37,807 nucleotides of DNA from Lachnospiraceae bacterium. Its GTDB lineage: Bacteria; Bacillota; Clostridia; Lachnospirales; Lachnospiraceae. The position numbers were made by a program, and so were the translations under genes. The stretch covers positions 1-37,807 of the forward strand of contig VSNR01000016.1 in assembly GCA_009774345.1 (NCBI GenBank). Direction: 5' to 3'. This document shows, one piece after another, positions 7,173-16,547 of the stretch. The stretch's first letter is position 1. Each line of letters begins with the position of its first letter. The notes below the pieces were generated by a model. That model had not been told where the DNA came from and ran no database searches. It saw nothing but the letters and a program-made list of their open reading frames with translations.

Positions 7173-8021
7173 ATGGCGTCGAACATTCTTGGTAAAATAA
7201 GCAAGGAGCGGACGGTCAGTGCAGTCATCCTTGTGATTGCGGCGCTGGCGTCCATTCTTCCGGGGGGGATGATACTGGCTGTTGTGCTGTATGCTGTTTC
7301 GCTGGTTGGATTTCTGGAGCTGACAAAGGCATGCGGTGTCAGAGAGGGTCAGAAACCAAATGCGCTTGAGATTGCGGGGATTGCAGCCATTACCTGTTAT
7401 TATCTTATGACTTATTTTGTGCCGGATGCCTCCTATGCAGTCATGGTCATATTGCTGGCAATGATTGCGATGATGTCCGTGTACGTGTTTGGTTTTCCAA
7501 AGTATCATGCGAATCAGGTGATGAATGCGTATTTTGCGCTGATCTATGCGCCGGTCATGCTATCCTTTGTATTTCTGACGAGGCAGCTTGAGGATGGAAT
7601 TTATCTGGTATGGATGATCTTTATCAGTTCATGGATTTCGGATACGTTTGCTTATCTGACAGGGGTGATGATTGGCAGGCACAAATTGGCACCGGTATTA
7701 AGTCCAAAGAAGTCCATCGAGGGTTCGGTGGGAGGTATTGTGGGGGCTGCCTTGTTTGGCGCCTTGTTTGGCGCATATCTGGACAGCACGCTTGGTCAGG
7801 AGCAGTATGTGATGATACTGGCAGTGGTCGGCGGTGTTGGCTCTATCATATCACAGGTGGGAGATCTGGCGGCGTCCGCGGTTAAGCGCAATCATGAGAT
7901 TAAAGATTACGGGAAACTGATTCCGGGGCATGGCGGTATTATGGACAGATTTGACAGCGTGATTTTTACCGCGCCGATCACGTACTTTTTGATTACAATT
8001 CTGATGAATGGGCATGGATGA
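7173..8021 (+). CDS. cdsA: Phosphatidate cytidylyltransferase
   Basis: A 282-residue integral membrane enzyme that makes CDP-diacylglycerol from phosphatidate and CTP, the branch point of phospholipid synthesis. Several hydrophobic segments cover most of the protein. The family signature is complete near the C-terminus: SPKKSIEGSVGG, then GDLAASAVKRNHEIKDYGKL, then PGHGGIMDRFDS. The ATG follows the uppS stop with no gap, and its ribosome binding site (GGAGGAG) lies inside the end of uppS, so translation is probably coupled. Confidence 0.97.
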   Translation: MASNILGKISKERTVSAVILVIAALASILPGGMILAVVLYAVSLVGFLELTKACGVREGQKPNALEIAGIAAITCYYLMTYFVPDASYAVMVILLAMIAMMSVYVFGFPKYHANQVMNAYFALIYAPVMLSFVFLTRQLEDGIYLVWMIFISSWISDTFAYLTGVMIGRHKLAPVLSPKKSIEGSVGGIVGAALFGALFGAYLDSTLGQEQYVMILAVVGGVGSIISQVGDLAASAVKRNHEIKDYGKLIPGHGGIMDRFDSVIFTAPITYFLITILMNGHG

Positions 8022-8055
8022 GTGATTTTGGGAATATAATAAGGAGGAGAACTTC

Positions 8056-9201
8056 GTGAAAAAAATAGCAATATTGGGTTCTACAGGCTCGATTGGCACA
8101 CAGACTCTTGAGATCGTGCGCGACAATCCTGAGTTGCAGGTGGTGGGGCTGGCAGCAGGGACAAATATTGAACTGTTGGAAAAACAAGTGAGAGAATTTC
8201 AGCCGAAACTGGTTTCGTTGCAGCGGGAGGAGGACTGTAAGGAATTAAAAACAAGACTGGCAGATCTCGAAGTACAGATCATACCGGGCATGGAGGGACT
8301 GCTTGCGATCGCAGAGATGGAGGAAGCGCAGATCTTAGTGACTGCGATTGTCGGAATGATCGGCATTCGGCCGACGATCGCCGCAATCAAAAAAGGCAAA
8401 GATATCGCGCTTGCAAATAAGGAGACACTGGTAACCGCCGGGCATATCATTATGCCGCTTGCAGCCAAGATGGGCGTGTCAATTCTGCCGGTTGACAGCG
8501 AGCACAGCGCGATATTCCAGTCGATGCAGGGGGAGAATAAAGACCGCATCAGCAAACTGCTGATCACAGCATCGGGAGGGCCGTTCCGGGGACGAACAAG
8601 ACAGCAGTTAGCGCAGGTGCAGCTTGAGGATGCATTGAAGCATCCGAATTGGTCTATGGGACATAAGATTACGATTGATTCAGCGACCCTTGTCAACAAG
8701 GGGCTTGAGGTCATGGAGGCGAAATGGCTTTTTGGCGTTCGTTTGGACCAGATTCAGGTGGTCGTGCATCCGCAGAGTATCATTCATTCGATGGTGGAAT
8801 ATGTGGACGGCGGAATCATTGCGCAGCTTGGAACGCCGGATATGAAGCTGCCGATACAGTATGCGCTGTTTTATCCAGACAGGCGTCCGATGGCAGGAAA
8901 ACGGGTGGACTTCTATGAGCTTGGCAGCATCACCTTTGAGAAGCCGGATATGGAGACCTTTACAGGATTCAAGCTGGCGATGCGGGCAGCGGCAGAGGGC
9001 GGAAGCATGCCGACGGTGTTTAATGCGGCGAACGAGCGGGCAGTGAGCTTGTTTCTTGGCAGAAAAATCCGCTTTTTGCAGATTCCTGAGATGATCGAAC
9101 TGTGTATGGATGCGCATCACAGCATAGAGAATCCCAGTGTGGAGGAGATCTTGAGGACAGAACAGGAGACATACGAGTTGATTCGGAGGAGGACAGAATA
9201 G
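8056..9201 (+). CDS. dxr: 1-deoxy-D-xylulose 5-phosphate reductoisomerase
   Basis: A 381-residue enzyme of the MEP isoprenoid pathway converting DXP to MEP with NADPH. The NADPH-binding motif ILGSTGSIG is at residues 6-14, ALANKETLVTAG lies near 115, the metal-binding block VDSEHSAIFQ near 148, and KITIDSATLVNKGLEVMEA near 205-222. The start is a GTG at 8056, supported by AAGGAGGAG just upstream. It shares the operon with uppS and ispG, so precursor supply and the C55 carrier synthase are co-transcribed. Confidence 0.98.
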   Translation: MKKIAILGSTGSIGTQTLEIVRDNPELQVVGLAAGTNIELLEKQVREFQPKLVSLQREEDCKELKTRLADLEVQIIPGMEGLLAIAEMEEAQILVTAIVGMIGIRPTIAAIKKGKDIALANKETLVTAGHIIMPLAAKMGVSILPVDSEHSAIFQSMQGENKDRISKLLITASGGPFRGRTRQQLAQVQLEDALKHPNWSMGHKITIDSATLVNKGLEVMEAKWLFGVRLDQIQVVVHPQSIIHSMVEYVDGGIIAQLGTPDMKLPIQYALFYPDRRPMAGKRVDFYELGSITFEKPDMETFTGFKLAMRAAAEGGSMPTVFNAANERAVSLFLGRKIRFLQIPEMIELCMDAHHSIENPSVEEILRTEQETYELIRRRTE

Positions 9202-9204
9202 GGA

Positions 9205-10281
9205 ATGGTTGTCACAATTATTGTATTTGTGCTGATTTTTGGCGTGGTGGTGATCGCGCATGAGCTGGGTCACTTTCTGATTGCAAAATTAAATGGCATC
9301 AAGGTGCTGCAATTTTCAATCGGCATGGGACCCGATCTTATCAAGTTTACAAAGGGTGAGACGAAATACGTACTCAAGCTGCTGCCGATTGGGGGCGCTT
9401 GTATGTTCGAGGGCGAGGATGGGATTTATTCGACAGCGCCTGACGAAGCCGGGAAGGAGGGGCAGAAACCAGAGGGCGCATTTAATGATGCGAATGTCTG
9501 GTCAAGAATTGCCACTGTCTTTGCAGGGCCATTTTTTAATATTATTCTCGCTTTCCTGCTGTCGTTAATCGTCGTTGGCTTTTCTGGTGAGATCATACCG
9601 ACGATCAATTCACTGACAGAGGGGTATCCAGCGATCGAGGCAGGACTGCAAGAGGGGGATATTATCACTAAGATTGACAAAGAGCGCATTTACTTGCAGG
9701 GGGAAGTGACCTTTGCGTCCGCACTGAGCGGCGGCGAGCCGATGGAGATAGAGTATAAAAGGGATGGCGTAAAGCATACGACGGTCGTCACGCCCAAATT
9801 TAATGAGCAGGACAATCGGTATTATATCGGGTTTACGATTGGAGAGACCATCCAATGCAAGGGGCTGGATTTGATCAAATACAGTGTCTACGAGGTGCGC
9901 TACTGGTTCAAAACGACGATCAAGAGCCTGCTGATGCTGGTGCAGGGAAAACTTTCTGCAAATGATCTGTCGGGTCCTGTCGGTATCGCGGCGACGATTG
10001 ATGAGACGATAGAAGTGACAAAACCCTATGGACTGCCGACGGTCGCGCTCACGATGATTAATTTTGCAGTGCTGCTCAGCGTGAACCTTGGCATTATGAA
10101 TCTGCTGCCATTGCCGGCGCTTGACGGCGGAAGGCTTCTGTTTCTGTTCGTTGAAGTTGTCCGCGGCAAGCCTGTGTCGCCTGACAAGGAAGGATTGGTG
10201 CATTTTGTCGGGTTTGTGGCGCTGATGGTGCTGATGGTCTTTGTGCTGTATAATGATATTGCGAGGATTTTTATGCATTAA
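9205..10281 (+). CDS. rseP: Site-2-type zinc metalloprotease (RseP/RasP)
   Basis: A 358-residue membrane protease. The zinc site HELGH is at residues 19-23 in the first membrane segment, and the third ligand lies in LPALDGGRLLF near residue 306. A PDZ domain spans roughly residues 130-215 (AIEAGLQEGDIITKID). The family cuts membrane-spanning anti-sigma factors and signal peptide remnants. The ATG is four bases past the dxr stop, with its ribosome binding site inside dxr. The dxr-rseP pairing is conserved in Firmicutes. Confidence 0.96.
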   Translation: MVVTIIVFVLIFGVVVIAHELGHFLIAKLNGIKVLQFSIGMGPDLIKFTKGETKYVLKLLPIGGACMFEGEDGIYSTAPDEAGKEGQKPEGAFNDANVWSRIATVFAGPFFNIILAFLLSLIVVGFSGEIIPTINSLTEGYPAIEAGLQEGDIITKIDKERIYLQGEVTFASALSGGEPMEIEYKRDGVKHTTVVTPKFNEQDNRYYIGFTIGETIQCKGLDLIKYSVYEVRYWFKTTIKSLLMLVQGKLSANDLSGPVGIAATIDETIEVTKPYGLPTVALTMINFAVLLSVNLGIMNLLPLPALDGGRLLFLFVEVVRGKPVSPDKEGLVHFVGFVALMVLMVFVLYNDIARIFMH

Positions 10282-10313
10282 GGTGTTTGCAGCTTCTTGG
10301 AGAGGAGAAAGGT

Positions 10314-11381
10314 ATGTATCGGGAGAAAACAAAGGTAATACACATTGGAGACAGGGTGATCGGAGGCGGAAATCCAATTCTGATTCAGTCCATGACCAAC
10401 ACAAAAACAAACGACGTGGCGGCAACTGTGGCGCAGATAGAGCGTCTTGCCAAAGCAGGCTGTGACATCGTCCGGTGTACGGTGCCGGATTTGGAGGCGG
10501 CGAAGGCGATTGCACAGATTAAGAATGCACTTTCGATGAATAAGATTTCAATTCCGCTGGTGGCGGATATTCATTTTGATTATAAGATGGCGGTTGCTGC
10601 GATCGAGTATGGCGCCGACAAAATCCGTATCAATCCCGGTAACATTGGGAGCAGAGAGAAAGTTGCGGAGGTGGTGCGGGCTGCCAGAGAACGGTCGGTA
10701 CCGATTCGCGTCGGTGTCAACAGCGGCTCTCTCGAAAAGGAGCTGATCGAACGCTACCACGGCGTCACGGCGGAGGGCATTGTGGAGAGTGCACTGGATA
10801 AAGTGCATATCATTGAAGCGTTGAACTATGACAATCTTGTGATCAGCATCAAGTCCTCGGATGTGATGATGTGCGTGAAGGCACATGAGCTTCTTGCGGA
10901 TAAGACACAGTATCCGTTACATGTAGGTATCACGGAAGCCGGTACGGTGACAAGTGGAAATATCAAGTCAGCAGTCGGGCTTGGCATTATTTTGAATCAG
11001 GGAATCGGCGATACAATCCGGGTGTCTCTCACGGGGGACCCTGTTGAGGAAATCAAGTCGGCAAAGCTGATTCTGCGCACGCTGGGACTTCGAAGCGGCG
11101 GTATCGAAGTGGTGTCCTGTCCGACGTGCGGCAGAACCAACATTGATTTGATAGGACTGGCGAATCAGGTAGAAACCATGGTGCAAGAGTATGACCTTCC
11201 TATCAAAGTGGCTGTGATGGGGTGTGCAGTCAACGGTCCCGGCGAGGCGAAAGAGGCTGACCTTGGCATCGCAGGAGGTATCGGAGAGGGGCTTTTGATC
11301 AAAAAAGGAGAGATTGTCAAAAAAGTGCCGGAAAGCGCGCTTTTAGAGACGCTAAAGTATGAACTAGACCATTGGAAGTAG
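10314..11381 (+). CDS. ispG: 4-hydroxy-3-methylbut-2-en-1-yl diphosphate synthase
   Basis: A 355-residue iron-sulfur enzyme of the MEP pathway making HMBPP from the cyclic diphosphate. The 4Fe-4S ligands are visible as Cys269 and Cys272 in CPTCGR, Cys304 in MGCAVNGPGE, and Glu311 in the same block. The N-terminal barrel has IQSMTNTKT and CDIVRCTVPD. The ATG at 10314 is preferred: GGAG is upstream and the family starts at this place. An in-frame TTG at 10287 gives an untypical extension. The gene lies between rseP and polC, where Bacillus carries proS. Confidence 0.97.
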   Translation: MYREKTKVIHIGDRVIGGGNPILIQSMTNTKTNDVAATVAQIERLAKAGCDIVRCTVPDLEAAKAIAQIKNALSMNKISIPLVADIHFDYKMAVAAIEYGADKIRINPGNIGSREKVAEVVRAARERSVPIRVGVNSGSLEKELIERYHGVTAEGIVESALDKVHIIEALNYDNLVISIKSSDVMMCVKAHELLADKTQYPLHVGITEAGTVTSGNIKSAVGLGIILNQGIGDTIRVSLTGDPVEEIKSAKLILRTLGLRSGGIEVVSCPTCGRTNIDLIGLANQVETMVQEYDLPIKVAVMGCAVNGPGEAKEADLGIAGGIGEGLLIKKGEIVKKVPESALLETLKYELDHWK

Positions 11382-11394
11382 GCTGAGGTGAGGG

Positions 11395-14300
11395 ATGGAA
11401 AAGAAATTTTTCGAGGCATTTCCAAATCTTGAATTAGGTGGTGTGCAGAAGGATTTATTTGAGCAGACGATGGTGGAGCGCATCACCGCGACAAAACGCA
11501 AAGATTTACTGCGTGTATATTTCAGAAGTGAGCGTTTGATACAAAAGGAACTTGTCTATGCGGTGGAAAAAGAGATAAAAAAACAGTTTTTTCCGCGGGA
11601 GGATATCCATATTAAACTGTATGAGCGCTTTGCCCTCTCTGGGCAGTACAATCCTGAAAAGCTGATGGAGCTGTATCGGGACAGCATTCTCATGGAAATC
11701 AAAGAATGCGACCATATGCTTTACACGATGTTTCGGCAGGCAGATCTTCATTTTCCAGAAGAATCTGTGATGGAGCTTGTTCTCGAGGACAGCGTGATTG
11801 CAAAGTCCAAGGAGGATGAGCTGGTTGGCATATTGGACAAGGTACTGAATGAGCGCTGTGGATTTCAGGTAAAGTTTCAGACAGCGTACAAGGAAGCTGC
11901 GGCAAGCAAATACAAGGAGGATGATGCACTCCGCATCAGAAGGATTGTGGAGGTGATCAGCAGCCGTTTTGGCGGCAATGCAGAGGCGTCTTCTGTAGAG
12001 ATGCCAAACGACATGCCAAACGATATGCCAACAAAGATGCCGCAGTCCACATCGCCTGCGGCAGAGAAGCCAAAGAGTGCTGCCGCAGCAAAACAGAAAA
12101 CCCCGGCAGCTTCTGGCAGGTTTGAGAAGGGCACAGACAGAAGTATGCAGCGCAGGGCGCTAAAGCGTTCGGACAATCCCAATGTCATCTTTGGCCGTGA
12201 TTTCGAGGAGGAGAGTATCAACATCGAGGAAATCTGGGGCGAGATGGGCGAAGTGGTGATACGGGGCAAAGTGCGTGCGCTCGAAACCCGCGAAATTCGA
12301 AACGAGCGAACCATTGTCAGCTTTGAGATCACAGATTTTACGGATACGATCAAGGTAAAAATGTTCGTACATAATGACCAGCTTGCAGAGCTTACGGCGG
12401 ATTTAAAGACAGGGGCATTTTTGAAAATAAAGGGTGTCACCGTCAATGATACTTTCGACAGAGAGCTCACGATTGGGTCTGTCGTCGGCGTCATGAAAAT
12501 TCCTGATTTCACGACGGCGCGGATGGACAACAGCCCGAGAAAGCGCGTGGAGCTGCACTGTCATACCAAGATGAGCGATATGGACGGCGTGTCCGATGTG
12601 AAGGATATTATCAAGCGTGCAAAAAAGTGGGGACACAGGGCGCTTGCCATCACAGACCATGGCTGTGTGCAGGCTTTTCCAGACGCAAACCATGCCCTAG
12701 ACCACGGCGATGAATTTAAGGTCATCTATGGCGTGGAGGGGTATCTGGTCGATGACCTCAAGGAGATTGTGACAGATGATAAGGGGCAGCGGCTTGACGG
12801 TACGTTTGTGGTGTTTGATATCGAGACGACTGGATTTTCGCCAGTGACAAACCGCATTATAGAGATTGGCGCAGTGAAGGTGGACAAGGGACAGATTGTA
12901 GACCGCTTCTCTGTCTTTGTCAATCCCCAAGTGCCAATACCGTTTGAAATCGAGAAACTGACGGGCATCAATGACAGTATGGTCATGGAGGCAGAGACGA
13001 TCGAGCGCGTACTGCCTCAGTTTCTGGACTTTGTGGGAGATGCGGTGCTTGTGGCGCACAATGCGAACTTTGATGTGAGCTTTATTAAGGAAAATGCAAA
13101 GAGACAGCAGATTCCTGTAGATTTCACCTATGTGGATACCGTCGGCATCGCGCGGATGCTGCTGACAGGGCAGTCAAAATATACACTGGATGCAGTGGCA
13201 AAAACGTTGAAGATTTCACTTGAAAATCATCACAGGGCGGTGGACGACGCGGAGTGTACCGCAGAGATTTTTATGAAGTTTATTGAGATGCTGGCAAAAG
13301 AGGAGGTCTACACGCTCGAAGCGATGAATGAGATGGGCAAATCAAGCGTTGATGCGGTCAGAAAGCTCCATTCATTTCATATTATTATACTGGCAAAAAA
13401 CCAGACAGGGCGCATTAATCTGTATAAACTGGTATCGGAGTCGCATCTGACTTATTTTTATAAGAGACCATTGATTCCAAAGAGCCTCATCATGAAGTAC
13501 CGCGAGGGATTGATCTTAGGCAGCGCCTGCGAGGCGGGAGAGCTGTTTCGCGCGATGCTGGACGGTCAGAGTGAGGAGCAGATTGCCCAGATTATCTCGT
13601 TTTATGATTATCTTGAGATTCAGCCAATCGGCAATAACCGGTTTATGATCGAGTCGGAACGGCACCGGGACATCAACTCGGAGGAGGATTTGATCGCGCT
13701 CAATAAGCGGGTGGTGAAGCTTGGAGAGCAGTTTCAGAAACCAGTGGTTGCCACCTGCGATGTGCATTTTCTGGACCCGGAGGACGAAGTGTACAGACGG
13801 ATTATCATGACCGGGAAGGGATTTAAGGACGCGGATGATCAGGCGCCACTGTACCTTCGCACGACAGAGGAGATGCTCGATGAGTTCTCGTATTATCTGG
13901 GCAGTGAGAAAGCGGAGGAGATTGTCATCACGAACACAAACAGGATTGCGGATATGTGTGACAGAATCGCGCCGGTGCGCCCGGATAAATGTCCGCCGGT
14001 CATTGAGAACAGTGACCAGCAGCTCACAGAGATTTGTTACAGGAAAGCGCATGAAATGTACGGGGATGAGCTTCCTGACATTGTGGAGGCAAGGCTGAAG
14101 CGGGAGCTGAACTCCATTATCAGCAACGGATTTGCCGTGATGTATATTATTGCCCAGAAACTTGTGTGGAAGTCGGTGGAGGACGGTTATCTGGTGGGCT
14201 CGCGCGGGTCTGTCGGTTCGTCCTTTGTGGCGACGATGGCGGGAATCACGGAGGTGAATCCGCTCAGCCCGCACTATTATTGCAAAAACCGCCACTACAG

Positions 14301-15906
14301 CGATTTTTATTCGGAGGAGGTCAAGAAGTTTGCCGGAATGGCGGGCTGCGATATGCCCGACAAGCTCTGTCCGGTCTGCGGGGAGAAGTTAATCAAGGAC
14401 GGATTTGACATTCCGTTCGAGACGTTTCTGGGCTTTAAGGGAAACAAGGAGCCGGATATAGACCTGAATTTCTCGGGCGAGTATCAGAGTAAGGCACATA
14501 AATATACAGAGGTGATCTTTGGATATGGGCAGACCTTCCGCGCCGGGACGATCGGTACACTGGCGGACAAGACTGCTTTTGGATATGTGAAAAACTATTA
14601 TGAGGAGCGTGGGAAACACAAGAGGACCAGTGAGATCAACCGCATTGTGGAGGGCTGTGTGGGCGTGCGGCGCACTACAGGGCAGCATCCGGGCGGAATT
14701 GTCGTGCTGCCGGTGGGGGAAGAGATCAATTCGTTCACGCCGGTGCAGCATCCCGCAAACGATATGACGACGGACACCGTCACAACGCACTTTGATTACC
14801 ACTCGATTGACCACAATCTGTTAAAGCTCGATATCTTAGGCCACGACGATCCGACAATGATTCGTATGCTACAGGATTTGACGGGAATCGATCCCACGAC
14901 GATTCCTCTCGACGACCGGGAGGTGATGTCACTCTTTCAGAATACGTCGGCGCTTGGCATCACGCCGGAGGATATCGGAGGATGCAAGCTGGGCTGTCTT
15001 GGCATTCCTGAGTTTGGCACAGATTTTGCGATGCAGATGGTCATTGATGCGCAGCCCAAATATTTTTCCGATCTTGTGCGGATTTCAGGATTGTCACACG
15101 GAACTGATGTTTGGCTTGGCAATGCACAGACACTGATTCAGGAGGGAAAGGCGACCATTTCCACCGCAATCTGCACGCGCGATGACATTATGACCTATCT
15201 GATTGGTATGGGGCTGGATTCCGAGGAGTCTTTTAAAATTATGGAGGCCGTGCGAAAGGGGACCGTCGCAAAGAAAAAGTGCGCAAACTGGGACGAATGG
15301 AAGCAGGATATGCTCGATCATCATGTGCCGGACTGGTATGTGTGGTCGTGCGAGAAGATTCAGTATATGTTTCCTAAGGCACATGCGGCGGCGTATGTCA
15401 TGATGGGCTGGCGTATCGCTTACTGCAAAATTAACTACCCGCTGGCATACTACTGTGCCTTTTTCAGCATCCGGGCTTCGGCGTTTTCCTACGAGACAAT
15501 GTGTCTGGGGCGCGAGCACCTAGAGCGCGTCATGGCAGAGTACAGAAAACGCAGCGACAGTCTGTCCAATAAGGAGCAGGACGCATTGAAGGACATGCGC
15601 ATTGTGCAGGAAATGTATGCGAGGGGCTTTGAGTTTGAGCCGATTGATATTTTCAAAGCGCACTCAAGAAATTTTCAGATTGTCAATGACAGAGTGATGC
15701 CGTCGTTAAGCAGTATAGAAGGACTGGGGGAAAAGGCGGCAGATGCCATCATGGAGGCGGCAAAGGACGGGCCGTTTTTGTCCAAGGATGATTTTAGGAG
15801 CCGGACGAAAGTTTCTAAGACCGTGATTGATTTGATGGCAGATTTGGGGCTTTTGGGTGATATTCCAGAGTCCAATCAGATAAGTTTGTTTGATTTAGTT
15901 GGTTAA
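11395..15906 (+). CDS. polC: DNA polymerase III alpha subunit, PolC type
   Basis: The Gram-positive replicative polymerase with built-in 3'-5' exonuclease, 1503 residues. Order: N-terminal domain (1 to about 190), a low-complexity linker (about 200-250), an OB fold (about 270-370), PHP domain starting VELHCHTKMSDMDG (near 380), the DEDD exonuclease inserted in it (VVFDIETTGF near 473, AHNANFD near 560, HRAVDDAECTA near 618), and the polymerase core with GSRGSVGSSF near 934 and catalytic PDIDLNFSGEY near 1020. A zinc finger is visible with Cys963, Cys985, Cys992 and Cys995. GAGGTGAGGG precedes the ATG. It is the last gene of the pyrH-polC run and a strong terminator follows. Confidence 0.98.
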   Translation: MEKKFFEAFPNLELGGVQKDLFEQTMVERITATKRKDLLRVYFRSERLIQKELVYAVEKEIKKQFFPREDIHIKLYERFALSGQYNPEKLMELYRDSILMEIKECDHMLYTMFRQADLHFPEESVMELVLEDSVIAKSKEDELVGILDKVLNERCGFQVKFQTAYKEAAASKYKEDDALRIRRIVEVISSRFGGNAEASSVEMPNDMPNDMPTKMPQSTSPAAEKPKSAAAAKQKTPAASGRFEKGTDRSMQRRALKRSDNPNVIFGRDFEEESINIEEIWGEMGEVVIRGKVRALETREIRNERTIVSFEITDFTDTIKVKMFVHNDQLAELTADLKTGAFLKIKGVTVNDTFDRELTIGSVVGVMKIPDFTTARMDNSPRKRVELHCHTKMSDMDGVSDVKDIIKRAKKWGHRALAITDHGCVQAFPDANHALDHGDEFKVIYGVEGYLVDDLKEIVTDDKGQRLDGTFVVFDIETTGFSPVTNRIIEIGAVKVDKGQIVDRFSVFVNPQVPIPFEIEKLTGINDSMVMEAETIERVLPQFLDFVGDAVLVAHNANFDVSFIKENAKRQQIPVDFTYVDTVGIARMLLTGQSKYTLDAVAKTLKISLENHHRAVDDAECTAEIFMKFIEMLAKEEVYTLEAMNEMGKSSVDAVRKLHSFHIIILAKNQTGRINLYKLVSESHLTYFYKRPLIPKSLIMKYREGLILGSACEAGELFRAMLDGQSEEQIAQIISFYDYLEIQPIGNNRFMIESERHRDINSEEDLIALNKRVVKLGEQFQKPVVATCDVHFLDPEDEVYRRIIMTGKGFKDADDQAPLYLRTTEEMLDEFSYYLGSEKAEEIVITNTNRIADMCDRIAPVRPDKCPPVIENSDQQLTEICYRKAHEMYGDELPDIVEARLKRELNSIISNGFAVMYIIAQKLVWKSVEDGYLVGSRGSVGSSFVATMAGITEVNPLSPHYYCKNRHYSDFYSEEVKKFAGMAGCDMPDKLCPVCGEKLIKDGFDIPFETFLGFKGNKEPDIDLNFSGEYQSKAHKYTEVIFGYGQTFRAGTIGTLADKTAFGYVKNYYEERGKHKRTSEINRIVEGCVGVRRTTGQHPGGIVVLPVGEEINSFTPVQHPANDMTTDTVTTHFDYHSIDHNLLKLDILGHDDPTMIRMLQDLTGIDPTTIPLDDREVMSLFQNTSALGITPEDIGGCKLGCLGIPEFGTDFAMQMVIDAQPKYFSDLVRISGLSHGTDVWLGNAQTLIQEGKATISTAICTRDDIMTYLIGMGLDSEESFKIMEAVRKGTVAKKKCANWDEWKQDMLDHHVPDWYVWSCEKIQYMFPKAHAAAYVMMGWRIAYCKINYPLAYYCAFFSIRASAFSYETMCLGREHLERVMAEYRKRSDSLSNKEQDALKDMRIVQEMYARGFEFEPIDIFKAHSRNFQIVNDRVMPSLSSIEGLGEKAADAIMEAAKDGPFLSKDDFRSRTKVSKTVIDLMADLGLLGDIPESNQISLFDLVG
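12001..12045 (+). repeat. 12-bp tandem repeat in the polC linker
   Basis: Three 12-base units and a partial fourth, each starting atgcca or atgccg, encode MPND-MPND-MPTK-MPQ in the flexible linker between the N-terminal domain and the OB fold (from residue 203). The phase is kept, so unit number could vary without breaking the gene. Confidence 0.8.
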
Positions 15907-15950
15907 ATAGAGAAATCGCACATATATTTTGTGTGATTTCTCTATTTTTT
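15907..15950 (+). terminator. Intrinsic terminator after polC
   Basis: A long near-perfect stem (ATAGAGAAATC... with ...GATTTCTCTAT, about 16 bp with one wobble), a 7-base loop and six T. It separates the polC operon from the mraZ operon. Confidence 0.92.
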
Positions 15951-15974
15951 GTGACAATAAAATGAAAGAAAGAC

Positions 15975-16003
15975 TTGTTATTTCATTGCTTTTCATGTAG
16001 AAT
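15975..16003 (+). promoter_or_regulatory. Sigma-A promoter of the mraZ division cluster
   Basis: TTGTTA at 15975-15980 and TAGAAT at 15998-16003 with a 17-bp spacer. The start near 16010 coincides with the first MraZ repeat, the arrangement expected for a self-repressed mraZ promoter. Confidence 0.75.
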
Positions 16004-16009
16004 GTAAAT

Positions 16010-16046
16010 AAAGTGGCAGAAAGTGGAACGAAGTGGTGCAAAGTGG
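16010..16046 (+). promoter_or_regulatory. MraZ operator: four AAGTGG repeats at 10-bp spacing
   Basis: The heptamer (A/G)AAGTGG occurs at 16010-16016, 16020-16026, 16030-16036 and 16040-16046, separated by three bases each time. MraZ is known to bind direct GTG-containing repeats at 10-bp spacing in front of its own operon, so this is almost certainly its operator. The last repeats run into the region that must serve as the mraZ ribosome binding site. Confidence 0.88.
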
Positions 16047-16056
16047 TGGTGGTTGC

Positions 16057-16488
16057 GTGTTCATGGGTGAATACAATCATACGATTGACACAAAAGGCAG
16101 GCTGACTATTCCCTCCAAGTTCCGCGAAGTTTTGGGAGATGATTTCGTGGTGACGAAGGGACTCGATGGCTGTCTGTTTGTGTATGACAACACGGAGTGG
16201 TCCGCTTTTGAAGAGAAGCTGAAGGCTTTGCCGCTTATGGATAAGGGAGCTCGCAAATTTGTCCGTTTTTTTCTGGCGGGTGCAGCCAGCGTGGAGGTAG
16301 ATAAGCAGGGAAGAATACTGATACCGTCTGTGTTGAGGGAGTTTGCAGATCTGGACAAAGAAGTCGTGCTTGTGGGAGTGGGCGGACGGATTGAGATCTG
16401 GAGCAAAGAACGTTGGGAGGAAACTTCAGAATATGACGATATGGAGGATATCGCAGAACATATGTCTGAGCTGGGATTGATGATCTAG
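16057..16488 (+). CDS. mraZ: MraZ, transcriptional regulator of the division cluster
   Basis: A 143-residue protein with two AbrB-like MraZ repeats: MGEYNHTIDTKGRLTIPSKF at the start and ASVEVDKQGRILIPSVLREF near residue 85. It binds the repeat operator at 16010-16046 and tunes its own operon. The start is taken as GTG at 16057, because GTG-TTC-ATG-GGT gives the common family opening M-F-M-G-E-Y; ATG at 16063 is the alternative. Neither has a classical ribosome binding site: only GGTGGTGG is available, which overlaps the operator repeats. It is first in the cluster, with rsmH 59 bases after it. Confidence 0.95.
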   Translation: MFMGEYNHTIDTKGRLTIPSKFREVLGDDFVVTKGLDGCLFVYDNTEWSAFEEKLKALPLMDKGARKFVRFFLAGAASVEVDKQGRILIPSVLREFADLDKEVVLVGVGGRIEIWSKERWEETSEYDDMEDIAEHMSELGLMI

Positions 16489-16525
16489 TCGGGGGAACTA
16501 GAGATTCTGGCAAGGTACTGGGGCG

Positions 16526-16543
16526 GACTTCGGAAAGGAAGTC
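16526..16543 (+). promoter_or_regulatory. Hairpin overlapping the rsmH ribosome binding site
   Basis: GACTTC (16526-16531) and GAAGTC (16538-16543) can pair around a six-base loop, ggaaag. The Shine-Dalgarno sequence AAAGGAAG (16534-16541) lies half in the loop and half in the 3' arm, and the ATG follows at 16548. Pairing would hide part of the site. The stem is only 6 bp, so the effect may be small. Confidence 0.45.
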
Positions 16544-16547
16544 ATGA

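Noticed and set aside
9610..10515. Minus-strand open frame of 301 codons opposite rseP and ispG
   Set aside because: It lies across two well-supported genes and the translation is His/Gln/Arg-rich without any domain, as expected for an antisense shadow.
13516..14295. Minus-strand open frame of 259 codons opposite polC
   Set aside because: It overlaps the conserved polymerase core on the other strand and shows no family motif or start signal.
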